A stretch of DNA of 64,000 nucleotides from Halorubrum salinum. GTDB taxonomy: Archaea; Halobacteriota; Halobacteria; Halobacteriales; Haloferacaceae. The position numbers were made by a program, and so were the translations under genes. Where the stretch lies: positions 1 through 64,000 of the forward strand of contig NZ_JANHDO010000005.1 in the NCBI RefSeq assembly GCF_024494575.1, in the 5' to 3' direction. This document shows, piece after piece, positions 7,418 to 15,280 of this stretch. The notes under the pieces are model-generated. The model saw only the letters and a program-made list of their open reading frames with translations. It searched no databases and was not told the origin of the DNA. Each line of letters starts with the position of its first letter. The first letter of the stretch is position 1.

Positions 7418-9472
7418 TTATTCGATAATTTCAGTGTCGTCAGTACTCTGAAGACCCGAAAGGGAACGTTGCCATTCTTCCCAACGGGAACCCCCACTCA
7501 TATCAGTAGCGTCAATTGTTTGTAATCGCTGTTTGAGAACATCTGTTAATTCGTCAAGCCCATCAACAGACCAGAAATCTTGAGGGGTCGGTGAATCAAT
7601 AAATTCCGTGTTAGGGCTTAGAGAGATAACCTGTAGTTGTTCTGGCGCATTTTCACGAAGACGCTGGAACCAAGTTTTTGCAAGAAGCGATGGATCAACA
7701 ATCCATATAAAACAATAATAGAGCTCGTCAACCTCTGCAATCGGCTTCTCTTTCGCATTTTCAAAAACAGTTAGTTGTAGATCCAACTCTAACGTTTCTG
7801 AGACGGACCGCAATTGCGATTGAATTTTATCAGGATCATATTCTGCGCTATCAAAGAATGCAATCTGGACAGTTTTCTCTGACTCTTCCTGATCAGTATC
7901 TATTGGTCGATCAACACGTGGTGAGATCTTTTGGAGATCTACAACTGAAACTTGATCCATTCGATATTGATCACCTTCCCCGTACGTCAGTAGGTCAAGA
8001 AGTGGGTCTACACTCCCCCAATCTTGCAGTACTTCATGTTCAGAAACATCTCCTTCGTTGTCATTAGCAAACTTAGACATCCGTTTAAGAGCAGTTTGAT
8101 CGTTTGCCACGACGGTTACAAACGTAGGATATTGAATACTTATTACGACAAACTTCGCAAGTTGAAAGAGTGTTATCATATCCCCTGCTGGTTCTTCATT
8201 TTTTCCTGCAAGTAGTCCCTCTGATTCCGCAAGAACCGCCCTAAGACGATATAAATTAATGAATCTTTTTATTTGTCGCGGATTATTTTCAAGAGCCGGT
8301 GCCGCCATCTTTACCACGTCATCAAGTGATGATTTAAACCTCGGTGAGAGTTCTGTTTGCCAGATTGACTCGATATTATCTCCACCTGTATTGTGCTTTG
8401 TTATTTCCTTATTAAGCACATCTCTCCGCACAAGTTTCTGGATGTCTTCTTTTTTTGGCTCCGGGACTACAAATGGTATTTGGATAAATTTTTCAAGATA
8501 CTGATACCCGAAATCGATCGCCTCATCTTCTGTCTCATCATTAATATGATTAAGTAATGTTTCGTGCTTTGCAGCAATTCCGGCGGCAACACGCTCTCGA
8601 TCTAATCCAATAATAAAGATGAGATCTGAATTGCTTGATACCATTAGATTAATCGATCGCATCAAATCAGCTGCCTTTGGAACGGTACATCGATCTACAT
8701 CGTCCATAAAAACGTAAACTGGATCATTACCAGCATATGTGTCCAGTATGCGTTCAAGATCGGACTGAAACGCTTGTAGAAACTCCGTCCGTTCCCGATA
8801 GGAAGGGTCGTTTAAATGTTTTTTAAAAGATCTATTTATAGACGTTGCCCATACCCCGTACGCACGTCGGCTGAGATCTACAGTTGCAAGAATACTGACG
8901 ACAACGCCACTAGTTCCTAGCCAGAATCGCAGGTTTAACCCTGTCGTTGCCGAACTCGCGCTAACCCATTCGATACCGATGTTTAACCAAAACCAAAGCC
9001 CACTCAGAACCACAACGACTGAAATTGCAAGAATGGCTGCGAACTTCGCTAGTGCTCCGTTGCTAGTTTCAGAGAGAAGCCGGCGCCAACTGATCATCGC
9101 AAACTTCCCTGGTCTCTTGTACCATGGAACACTACTTTTGAGAGACTCTACAAATGTTAGTGCAAAAGATGCCCATAGTGCCTCTTGCTGCTCATGCTTC
9201 CATGGGTTGAATTCAATAGTTGTTTCTCCCTCTTCTTCCAACTCTCGTCGAAGTTGACTCATGAAAGATGATTTTCCACTCCCCCATTCGCCCTCTACAG
9301 AAAGTGTAAGTGGTGGTTCCGTTTCATCATTTGTGAGGAAATATTTGACCGCAGTCACATATGGCTGAAATCCAAGTTGGTCAACCTCAGCTGGATGATC
9401 ATCAGTCGCGCCAAAATGAACATCCGGATCCTCAGCCGCATCCTCACCCATACTCAATGTCTTTCTTGACAC
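7418..9472 (-). CDS. KAP-family P-loop NTPase with membrane insert and C-terminal alpha/beta domain
   Basis: The 684-aa product shows the KAP NTPase hallmarks: Walker A GEWGSGKSS (61-69), then NPWKH, two membrane helices inserted at ~142-163 and ~182-198, Walker B VYVFMDDVDRC (252-262), and the late NNPRQIKRFINLYRL motif (396-410). KAP NTPases are membrane-anchored STAND-like ATPases; members occur in defence and signalling loci. The C-terminal ~120 residues (533-655) form a separate predicted alpha/beta unit (VQIAFFDSAEYDPDKI, then YYCFIWIVDPS and LQVISLSPNTEF) that recalls TIR- or receiver-like Rossmannoid folds but has no motif I can name. The gene is AT-rich relative to the chromosome. 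Start at 9472, with Met8 (9451) as an alternative. It reads toward two membrane proteins that may be its partners. Confidence 0.85.
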   Translation of the reverse strand: MSRKTLSMGEDAAEDPDVHFGATDDHPAEVDQLGFQPYVTAVKYFLTNDETEPPLTLSVEGEWGSGKSSFMSQLRRELEEEGETTIEFNPWKHEQQEALWASFALTFVESLKSSVPWYKRPGKFAMISWRRLLSETSNGALAKFAAILAISVVVVLSGLWFWLNIGIEWVSASSATTGLNLRFWLGTSGVVVSILATVDLSRRAYGVWATSINRSFKKHLNDPSYRERTEFLQAFQSDLERILDTYAGNDPVYVFMDDVDRCTVPKAADLMRSINLMVSSNSDLIFIIGLDRERVAAGIAAKHETLLNHINDETEDEAIDFGYQYLEKFIQIPFVVPEPKKEDIQKLVRRDVLNKEITKHNTGGDNIESIWQTELSPRFKSSLDDVVKMAAPALENNPRQIKRFINLYRLRAVLAESEGLLAGKNEEPAGDMITLFQLAKFVVISIQYPTFVTVVANDQTALKRMSKFANDNEGDVSEHEVLQDWGSVDPLLDLLTYGEGDQYRMDQVSVVDLQKISPRVDRPIDTDQEESEKTVQIAFFDSAEYDPDKIQSQLRSVSETLELDLQLTVFENAKEKPIAEVDELYYCFIWIVDPSLLAKTWFQRLRENAPEQLQVISLSPNTEFIDSPTPQDFWSVDGLDELTDVLKQRLQTIDATDMSGGSRWEEWQRSLSGLQSTDDTEIIE

Positions 9473-9620
9473 GTTACAAAACAGTTGTCCTCTGATATAT
9501 CCCTGAGATTCAGTTTAATTAGTCTAAATAATTACTTGTTTTTTCACTCTCAACCAAATAATTATGTGGTTTTAATTATGTATGTGATTTGGTTTGATAA
9601 ATAGTATCCTGAATAGCTTA

Positions 9621-10769
9621 TCAAACTACGTCAACTCCGTCATCACTATCATCGTCTTCTCCGCCATCTACCGCTGTATCCATCCGAGTTTCAACATCTG
9701 TTTCTCTCTTTGTTGCTGCTCGTGATTTGTCGGCCTGCTTCTGCGTGGAGGGGCCGAGCACCTGCGCGCTCTGAACGCCCGTCATGATCGCCATGACACG
9801 GACCTTCCCCTTATACTCGTCCCGGATACGCGCGCCCCAGATGACGTTGGCGTCCGCCTCTAGCCGCTCGGTGATATTATTCGCGATTCCCTCTGTCTCC
9901 TTCAGCGTCAGGTCTGGGCCGCCCGTGATGTGGATGAGCCCGCCGCTCGCGCCGCGGTAGTCGACGTCCAAGAGCGGGTGGTTCATCGCGTCGTTGACCA
10001 CCTCTTGGGTCTTGTTTTTGCCCTGTGTCTCGCCGACTAACATCACGGCGATGCCACCCTGGTTCATGATCGTAGATACATCAGCGTAGTCGAGGTTGAT
10101 GAGCGAGGGCTGGGTGATCGTCTCCGAGATCCCCTTCACGGTCTCGGCGATGATCTGGTCCATCACCGAGAACGCCTTCCCGATCGGCAGGTTGGGCACG
10201 TAATCGAGGAGCCGGTTGTTGTCGAGGACGATGATCGAGTCGGCCTCGTTGCGGAGGTCCTCTAACCCCTCCTCGGCTTTCACCGTGCGGGCTCGCTCGA
10301 CGTTGAACGGCGTCGACACCATCCCGACGACGATAGCGCCCTGGTCTTTCGCGATCTTCGAGATGACGGGAGCCGCGCCGGTCCCCGTGCCGCCGCCCAT
10401 CCCGGCCGTGACGAAGACGAGGTCGGCGTCGCCGAGCACCTCTTTGATCGTCCCTTGGGCCATCTCGGTCGCGCGCTCGCCCATCTTGGGGTCGCCGCCG
10501 GCACCGAGCCCCTGCGTGAGCGACTTGCCCACGAGGATCTTGGTGTCGGCCTCGATCATCTTGAGGTGCTGTTTGTCGGTGTTGATCGCGACCGTGTCCG
10601 CGCCGTCGACGCCGATGTTGTACAGACGGTTGATCGTGTTGTTTCCTGCGCCACCGGCACCGATGATGACGATCCGGGGGTCCCCGAACTCGTCGTCACC
10701 CATACTGGCGTCCATCTCGCGCTTCTCCGCCTCCGCGTTGTCGAGGGCATCTTGAACGAGATCTTCCAT
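9621..10769 (-). CDS. ftsZ2: tubulin-like cell division GTPase FtsZ2
   Basis: The 382-aa product carries the full FtsZ GTPase domain: [15 protein letters not shown] near the N-terminus, the tubulin signature [10 protein letters not shown], the T7/synergy region [13 protein letters not shown], and an acidic tail ending DDGVDVV. The N-terminal [20 protein letters not shown] is typical of the haloarchaeal FtsZ2 class, which acts with FtsZ1 in constriction of the division ring. From memory, the housekeeping ftsZ2 is followed by secE and nusG; here the downstream neighbour is the KAP NTPase gene, so this looks like an extra, island-borne copy. The gene is GC-rich while its flanks are AT-rich. ATG at 10769 is chosen; a GTG at 10781 would add only four residues. 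Confidence 0.9.
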   Translation of the reverse strand: MEDLVQDALDNAEAEKREMDASMGDDEFGDPRIVIIGAGGAGNNTINRLYNIGVDGADTVAINTDKQHLKMIEADTKILVGKSLTQGLGAGGDPKMGERATEMAQGTIKEVLGDADLVFVTAGMGGGTGTGAAPVISKIAKDQGAIVVGMVSTPFNVERARTVKAEEGLEDLRNEADSIIVLDNNRLLDYVPNLPIGKAFSVMDQIIAETVKGISETITQPSLINLDYADVSTIMNQGGIAVMLVGETQGKNKTQEVVNDAMNHPLLDVDYRGASGGLIHITGGPDLTLKETEGIANNITERLEADANVIWGARIRDEYKGKVRVMAIMTGVQSAQVLGPSTQKQADKSRAATKRETDVETRMDTAVDGGEDDDSDDGVDVV

Positions 10770-11244
10770 TATGAACACCAAGACTTGCGATCAGTGTCAG
10801 AGTGGATTATATTTAGAGAGGCACTGTTTATGGGTACTTTCCAGTCAAATACTAGCCTAAGTAGATAGTTGGTGGAGAAATTCGGGGCCGTTAGGATCTC
10901 AGAATGGACAAATCGTTTCGTGATAATAGAGTTCGTATACATACTCCCAGAGTTCGTTGAATAGCTATTTCCGAGGATCTTAGAGCATAAGCCGTCAATT
11001 AAACGGTATCCATCGGAGATATCAGCCATTGTTCTTATTAGCGGGTCCCGAGTCGATATTTGACGAAGCGTGCTTATGGGGTGTATTATGTCCAGGGTGC
11101 TAATACTTTCGGCTATTAACATATTCTATTATTTTCATCGAACTCTCAGGATGGGTTTAGATGTGCTCCCGTCCGGTTCTCTCCCAGTTCCCGGACGTTC
11201 CGCGCGATCGGAGGTTTATACGTGATACCGAGTTAGAGGCACAT
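10770..11244. other. 475-bp AT-rich region without a convincing gene
   Basis: This space between the divergent ftsZ2 and 11245 genes must hold both promoters (an AT-rich ATTATATTTAG at about 10807-10817 suits ftsZ2). A 117-codon minus-strand frame (10769-11122) has non-acidic, Ser/Ile-rich composition and is not accepted. The right end contains the second 28-bp repeat. Confidence 0.5.
11169..11196 (+). repeat. 28-bp imperfect direct repeat, right copy
   Basis: Right-hand copy of the 5853-5880 repeat (25/28 identical, same orientation), about 5.3 kb away and 48 bases upstream of the next gene start. Confidence 0.55.
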
Positions 11245-11559
11245 ATGACTTGGATTGAACGTGATGGACGCACCGTGTACGTCGACGATGATGGACCAGC
11301 GCCACTTCCGAATATCGCTCACTGGTTGAAAGATGTCGAGCCCCCACGTAGTGCAGTCCGGCCGTTAGTCCCATTACTTGGTCTAATCCTTTCGCAGATA
11401 GATGAAGTCGTAGGCGTCGCTGTTGAAATCTTAGATGCCGTGTTCGGGGTATTGTTCTGCTACTGTATTGGTCTTCAGGTCGTCCCGAGACAGACGATCC
11501 AAGTTCCGAAGAGAGGGATAAACATCAACGTTCCTCAACCCAGCATTCAGATGGACTGA
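11245..11559 (+). CDS. small protein with hydrophobic helix, 104 aa
   Basis: Translation from ATG at 11245 gives MTWIERDGRTVYVDDDGP, a compact beta-rich head, then a ~35-residue hydrophobic stretch (~44-82) that could span the membrane once or twice, and a tail with VPRQTIQVPKRGININVPQ. An in-frame GTG/ATG further upstream would add 28 basic residues overlapping the 28-bp repeat, so the later start is preferred. The gene precedes the Orc1/Cdc6-like gene on the same strand by 55 bases. No known family. Confidence 0.55.
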   Translation: MTWIERDGRTVYVDDDGPAPLPNIAHWLKDVEPPRSAVRPLVPLLGLILSQIDEVVGVAVEILDAVFGVLFCYCIGLQVVPRQTIQVPKRGININVPQPSIQMD

Positions 11560-11614
11560 CTACTTTCACTCCGGACGGCTCGCTTACAAGTCACCGAATC
11601 GAGAACGGCGAGGC

Positions 11615-12619
11615 GTGATCCAAAACGCCCGTGTCCTCAAGGAAAATTGGGTCCCACAGGAACTCCACCACCGAGAGGGACACCTCCAGCATCTCTCTGC
11701 TCAGCTGAAGCCACTCGCGCACGGTCTCGGAGCGGAAACCGTAATGATCACAGGCTCCAGCGGCACCGGCAAGACGACGATCGCGAACTACATCGTCCGC
11801 CAGCTGGACCAGGAGGTCCTCGGTATCCGCTGGGGGTACGTGAACTGCATCTCGGAGACGTCGATGTCGTCGGTAGTCTACTCACTCGTGCGTGACGCCG
11901 GCCGCGCGAACGATCTCCGGAAGAAGGGCACGCCGACGTCGACGATGTTCGATCGCCTCCGTGACTTGGACGAGCACTTCGTCGGGATCGTCGACGAGGT
12001 CGATGTCCTCGACGACGAACAGACTATCCAAGCGCTCTGGGAGATCCCGAACGTCACCCTCGTTCTCATCTGCGTCGACGAGGACGACTTCTTCGCCGAC
12101 CTGGACTCGCGCGTCGCCTCTCGAATTCGGGGCGCGACGAAAGTGAGTCTCGAACGCTACCACCATGACGAACTCGTTGATATCCTTTGGAGCCGGATCG
12201 ACGCCGCTCTCGCGACCGGCGTCGTCGAGGAGGAGGCCGTCGAGACGATCGCCGACATCGCGGCCGGCGACGCCCGCCACGCGATCACGCTACTCAGGCG
12301 GGCGGTCCGCGACGCCGTCGAGCACGGCGACGAGAACCTGACCGTCGAGAACGTGCAGCCGGTCCGTGGGGAGGCCCGCGAGGAGATCCACGAGCGCCAC
12401 GTTGACACGCTCGGGACGCACCAGCGACACCTCTACGAGATCATCAAGGACGCCGGAGAGATTCGCGCCTCGGAGCTACACCGGCGCTACGAGGAGCGTG
12501 TCGCCGATCCTCGTGTGAAGAGCACGCGACGGAAGTACCTGCAATCGCTGGAACACTACGAGCTGATCGAGTCGACCGGCTCGACTCGCGATCGCCGGTA
12601 CCGATACAGCGAACCCTGA
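11615..12619 (+). CDS. Orc1/Cdc6-like AAA+ ATPase, accessory type
   Basis: The 334-aa protein begins (GTG) with the Orc1/Cdc6 entry motif ARVLKENWVPQELHHREG. It has Walker A GSSGTGKTT (47-55), Walker B GIVDEVD (124-130), a sensor region (SRIRGATKVSLERY) and a C-terminal winged-helix segment (residues ~265-334, EIRASELHRRYEERVADP). These proteins bind origin repeats and load the MCM helicase. This copy is shorter than chromosomal Orc1 (usually ~400 aa or more) and lies among mobile-element genes, so it probably serves, or once served, the replication of an integrated plasmid or virus. No classical origin recognition boxes are evident next to it. Confidence 0.85.
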   Translation: MIQNARVLKENWVPQELHHREGHLQHLSAQLKPLAHGLGAETVMITGSSGTGKTTIANYIVRQLDQEVLGIRWGYVNCISETSMSSVVYSLVRDAGRANDLRKKGTPTSTMFDRLRDLDEHFVGIVDEVDVLDDEQTIQALWEIPNVTLVLICVDEDDFFADLDSRVASRIRGATKVSLERYHHDELVDILWSRIDAALATGVVEEEAVETIADIAAGDARHAITLLRRAVRDAVEHGDENLTVENVQPVRGEAREEIHERHVDTLGTHQRHLYEIIKDAGEIRASELHRRYEERVADPRVKSTRRKYLQSLEHYELIESTGSTRDRRYRYSEP

Positions 12620-12693
12620 CTTCCAGCAGTAGTCCATTGATTCAAAAAGTGGAACCCTTTTAGTTCGTGATAATGTTTCGTTAGATAATGGTT

Positions 12694-13011
12694 ATGTCTG
12701 AAATTTGGGGATTCGTCACTAATCTAGTCTCGCCGCGGAATCGGCACAATATATTTCTCATAATTTATCTCACGGCACTATTCACACTAGCACAGACAAA
12801 CACGATCTCACAGGATGCGGTCATGGAATTGACCGCTTGGACGATGTGGGCAGTATTTCTAGCAGGGCCTGTGCAAACACTTGCCGAAGGTGGGTCAAAA
12901 AACAAGTCCGAGACTGAATCCGCAGGCGATTCAGAAAGTGAATCGGCAGATGATTCAGAGAGTGAATCACAAGATGAGAAGAGAGAAAAACCGAACGATA
13001 TTCTGGATTAA
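12694..13011 (+). CDS. small membrane protein with acidic Ser/Glu tail
   Basis: The 105-aa product (MSEIWGFVTNLV) has two hydrophobic helices at about residues 20-38 and 48-65. They are followed by a ~40-residue highly acidic tail built from SES/ESE units (GDSESESADDSESESQDEK). An ATG six bases earlier is an alternative start. AT-rich DNA upstream offers a promoter. Such acidic tails may bind cations or basic partners. It is not assignable to a family. Confidence 0.6.
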   Translation: MSEIWGFVTNLVSPRNRHNIFLIIYLTALFTLAQTNTISQDAVMELTAWTMWAVFLAGPVQTLAEGGSKNKSETESAGDSESESADDSESESQDEKREKPNDILD

Positions 13012-13051
13012 ATACATTTCTGATTCACCGACGTTTTTTCTCAGTCTTCGT

Positions 13052-13173
13052 CTTTCGATATTCCGATAATCGCTGTACGGCGTCGCTTTCGATATATTCG
13101 ATATTTCGCCGATGCGGGCGGCTTCAGTGTACCTACGCGCTGAAAATCGACGTTTCGAGTCGTCTTTCGATAT
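13052..13173 (+). repeat. iterated CTTTCGATAT motif in intergenic DNA
   Basis: CTTTCGATAT occurs exactly at 13052-13061, 13086-13095 and 13164-13173, with a related ATTCGATATT directly after the second copy (13096-13105). All copies lie in one 208-bp gap between the acidic membrane protein and the next gene. Iterated sites suggest an operator array or plasmid-type iterons; the neighbouring Orc1/Cdc6-like gene makes the second idea worth testing. Confidence 0.5.
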
Positions 13174-13218
13174 GCTCCCCGGTTCCGCTTTTACTGAATC
13201 TCGTGTCGGCTTTGCTGT

Positions 13219-13488
13219 ATGAGTCGAGCACCTTCGAAGCCGACCGAGGCGAGTGACCTCATCCGAATCGACCCCGAAGACGACGACGTCGACGCGGTCA
13301 GTGTGATCATCTTCGACGACCCGGACAGCCGCATCGTCGTCGACGGCAACGACGACACGTGGGAGTTCGCGATCAGCGACGAGATCGCGTACTCGCGCTG
13401 GGAGATCGGAGAGCTGCCCGAGTGGATCGAGCCCACCCTCTCGCGGATCGGGATTCGGGCAGTTCGAACCGGACAGGTGGATGTGTGA
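13219..13488 (+). CDS. small acidic protein, 89 aa
   Basis: The product begins MSRAPSKPTEASDLIRIDPEDDDVD and is strongly acidic with alternating strand-like segments (VSVIIFDDPDSRIVVDGN, WEFAISDEIAYSRW). No motif or family is recognised. It is convergent with the HicAB pair and ends five bases before the hicA stop. Composition and codon pattern are typical of expressed haloarchaeal genes, so it is probably real. Confidence 0.6.
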   Translation: MSRAPSKPTEASDLIRIDPEDDDVDAVSVIIFDDPDSRIVVDGNDDTWEFAISDEIAYSRWEIGELPEWIEPTLSRIGIRAVRTGQVDV

Positions 13489-13493
13489 GCGTG

Positions 13494-13745
13494 TCAGCGA
13501 TGCTCGTCGATCCAGTAGCACCACGCGTCGAAGTCCTCCGCGCCGCACTGCTCGGCGATCGACTGAAGCGTCCCGATCTTCACCCTGTCGTGCAACGGGA
13601 CGGTGACGGTTCGGACCTCGCCGGTGTCGGAGTTCGTGTACTTCAGAACTGCGTGGCTCCCGCGCTGACGGTCCTTGCGGTAGTTGAACGAGGTGAGGAC
13701 GTTGACGATCTCTCGGCCGGAGAAGTTTCGCGGCGGACCGCTCAT
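13494..13745 (-). CDS. hicA: HicA-family toxin (mRNA interferase)
   Basis: The 83-aa product MSGPPRNFSGREIVNVLTSF has the HicA/YcfA fold signature: an N-terminal helix for GREIVNVL, then GSHAVLKY with the catalytic His31 of the double-stranded RNA-binding domain, and VTVPLHDRVKIGTLQSIAEQ at the end. HicA toxins cleave mRNA and are neutralised by HicB. The ATG overlaps the hicB stop by four bases (ATGA), so the antitoxin is made first and translation is coupled. A longer in-frame extension upstream is basic and is just the hicB shadow. Confidence 0.85.
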   Translation of the reverse strand: MSGPPRNFSGREIVNVLTSFNYRKDRQRGSHAVLKYTNSDTGEVRTVTVPLHDRVKIGTLQSIAEQCGAEDFDAWCYWIDEHR

Positions 13746-13945
13746 CCCTCGAACCAGGGAGCGTCCGGTTCCGGTGCGGGCGTGTCCGCCTCGCGGGCCT
13801 CCTCGGTTAGTTTGACCGCCTCGTCGAGGTTCGCGAGCGCCTCCTCGCGCGTCTCGCCTTGGCTGGCGACGTTTAACTCCTGGTCGATCGCCGACCAACC
13901 GCCGTCATCCTCCTCGATCAGGCGGATCTCGCGTCCTGTGCTCAT
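13742..13945 (-). CDS. hicB: HicB-family antitoxin
   Basis: The 67-aa protein MSTGREIRLIEEDDGGWSA matches the HicB N-terminal domain: a beta hairpin with DGGWSAIDQEL, then GETREEALANLDEAVKL. HicB antitoxins bind HicA and often carry a C-terminal DNA-binding domain. Here only a short acidic tail (APEPDAPWFEG) is present, so autoregulation may need another protein or none. It lies directly upstream of hicA. Confidence 0.85.
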   Translation of the reverse strand: MSTGREIRLIEEDDGGWSAIDQELNVASQGETREEALANLDEAVKLTEEAREADTPAPEPDAPWFEG

Positions 13946-14018
13946 AGGTGGTGGTAGTGGTCATCACGGAATAAGCGTTCTGTCGCTACAGGTCGGTGAG
14001 ACCGCCTCGTTGAGACAG

Positions 14019-14222
14019 CTATCTCCAAGCTGGCCGGCTAGCCAAGATGAGGATCAGAATCGAAATGACGATGGACAGGTACCCAACGAAATTCACCGCG
14101 CTAACCCCAGTAAACGCCCCAATTGCGAGGAGAACAACTCCACCAGCGAGGATCGACGCTGCCCAGACTACCGACTGGAACAGTTCGTCGATATCGCGCG
14201 GGTTGAGCGTCTTTATCGCCAT
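14019..14222 (-). CDS. small two-helix membrane protein, 67 aa
   Basis: MAIKTLNPRDIDELFQS gives a short amphipathic head. It is followed by two hydrophobic helices (~18-38 and ~44-62) and a basic end (ASRPAWR). It is on the same strand as the next membrane protein (27 bases downstream of it), so the two probably share a transcript. No family recognised. Confidence 0.6.
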   Translation of the reverse strand: MAIKTLNPRDIDELFQSVVWAASILAGGVVLLAIGAFTGVSAVNFVGYLSIVISILILILASRPAWR

Positions 14223-14248
14223 GGTCGGGCTCTTCAGCCGACCCGAAT

Positions 14249-14689
14249 CTACGTTTCTGATTCCGGTTCGGCTGTCTTCTCAGTTGATCCCTCTTTTCGC
14301 TGGGGTCCTAAATCTTCCTCACGATTATCCCCTTCGTCAGCCGTCTCCGAGAGCGTCGCTTGTTCCGTCTCTTCTCCGAAGAGGGTCAGCGCCACCAGCG
14401 GGAAGAACAGCACCACGATCGCCAACAGAGACAACCCTACCCCAAGGAATGTCACGCTCGCAAGTCCAAGCAGAGAGAGTCCAGACTCAAACGCGAGGCT
14501 CATTGAAGAGACGATTGCCAGTACGAAGAGCAAGCTCGTCGCAATAAGAAGCCGATTCACATACCTCAGAAGCTCATCGGGAACGAACTCGTTCAGTTCG
14601 TCCGTACGGAGGATCTGGATCACCAGAATTGCGACTAGGGGAACGGAAATTGCGGTGATCTCTAGGACTGAGAGAGCAAATGAAGTCAT
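14249..14689 (-). CDS. membrane protein with acidic tail, 146 aa
   Basis: Three hydrophobic segments (~5-25, ~45-66 and ~72-103) are followed by a hydrophilic tail rich in Glu and Thr (residues ~104-146). A loop NEFVPDELLRYVNRL separates helices one and two. The ATG at 14689 follows an intergenic stretch of ~230 bases in which no convincing gene is seen. Function unknown; small membrane proteins of this type are common in haloarchaeal proviruses. Confidence 0.6.
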   Translation of the reverse strand: MTSFALSVLEITAISVPLVAILVIQILRTDELNEFVPDELLRYVNRLLIATSLLFVLAIVSSMSLAFESGLSLLGLASVTFLGVGLSLLAIVVLFFPLVALTLFGEETEQATLSETADEGDNREEDLGPQRKEGSTEKTAEPESET

Positions 14690-14916
14690 TCACGCGGTCA
14701 CCTCCTCAGTCCAACACGACATATCATCCGGAAGGGAAGTATCACCTATAAAGGCACTCGATCGGAGCGGCACGGAAACGCTCACACTGAGCAGATCAAC
14801 TGGTCGATATCGGCATTCGGTTCGAAAGAGAACGGATGTGAGGTCACTCGATCTCTTGAGAGTCGATCTTGTCAGCGACGAACGAGGGTCCACGGCTGGA
14901 GGATTCGTAGAGACCT

Positions 14917-15192
14917 CTACTCGTTATTATCTAGTTCGTCTTCGGGAAGATCGTGGTCGAGCCAGCGGTGGCCTTTCTCAGAGACTTGGTAGTACCCGGA
15001 ATCGGCTTTATCGACGAAACCGTGGTCTTCGAGCTCGGAGATGCGCAGTTGTACCGTCGAGTATCCGATATCGTGACCGTGCCGGCGTAGGTTCGCGTGG
15101 AGGGCTTTGGGCGGAAGCTCCAGATCGTGCCGTGCTAGGAACTCAAGCACGACGGAATCACTTAGAGTCATCCACGACGGTCGCGGTCGCAT
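14917..15192 (-). CDS. winged-helix regulator, phiH1-repressor-like
   Basis: The 91-aa protein begins MRPRPSWMTLSDSVVLEFL. It has a clear winged-helix layout: helix 1 around VLEFLARHD, helix 2 PKALHANLRRHG, recognition helix YSTVQLRISELEDHG, and wing FVDKADSGYYQVSEKGHRWLD. This is the pattern of the haloarchaeal phage phiH1 repressor-like family. It is divergent from the integrase operon, and inverted and direct repeats lie in the intervening gap, so it likely represses that operon, itself, or both. Confidence 0.75.
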   Translation of the reverse strand: MRPRPSWMTLSDSVVLEFLARHDLELPPKALHANLRRHGHDIGYSTVQLRISELEDHGFVDKADSGYYQVSEKGHRWLDHDLPEDELDNNE

Positions 15193-15240
15193 TTCGGGTG
15201 ATAACTCGGTTCATACCGCTTATTAGGGGAGGTTCTGGAC

Positions 15241-15280
15241 GCTGAATAACTCATATGACTCAGTTATTAGGTTGAATAGC
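15241..15280. promoter_or_regulatory. repeat-rich divergent control region
   Basis: AATAACT (15245-15251) is mirrored by AGTTATT (15262-15268) across ten bases. A direct repeat of the form G(C/T)TGAATA(A/G)C occurs at 15241-15250 and 15271-15280, exactly 30 bp apart. The AT-rich stretch lies between the repressor-like gene and the integrase operon and is a good operator/promoter candidate. Confidence 0.5.

Noticed and set aside
10769-11122. 117-codon minus-strand frame whose stop overlaps the ftsZ2 start (TAATG)
   Set aside because: The junction looks like translational coupling, but the product is Ser/Ile-rich and not acidic, with no recognisable motif; probably chance.
12640-12660. Possible origin recognition box (AGTGGAAC) after the orc gene
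   Set aside because: Only a short partial match, single copy and no G-tract, so not enough for an origin call.
14690-14893. 67-codon minus-strand frame upstream of the 146-aa membrane protein
   Set aside because: Ser/Arg-rich and without start or promoter support.
13359-15245. 628-codon plus-strand frame
   Set aside because: Antisense to hicAB, two membrane proteins and the repressor; Ser/Arg-rich composition typical of a shadow frame in GC-rich DNA.
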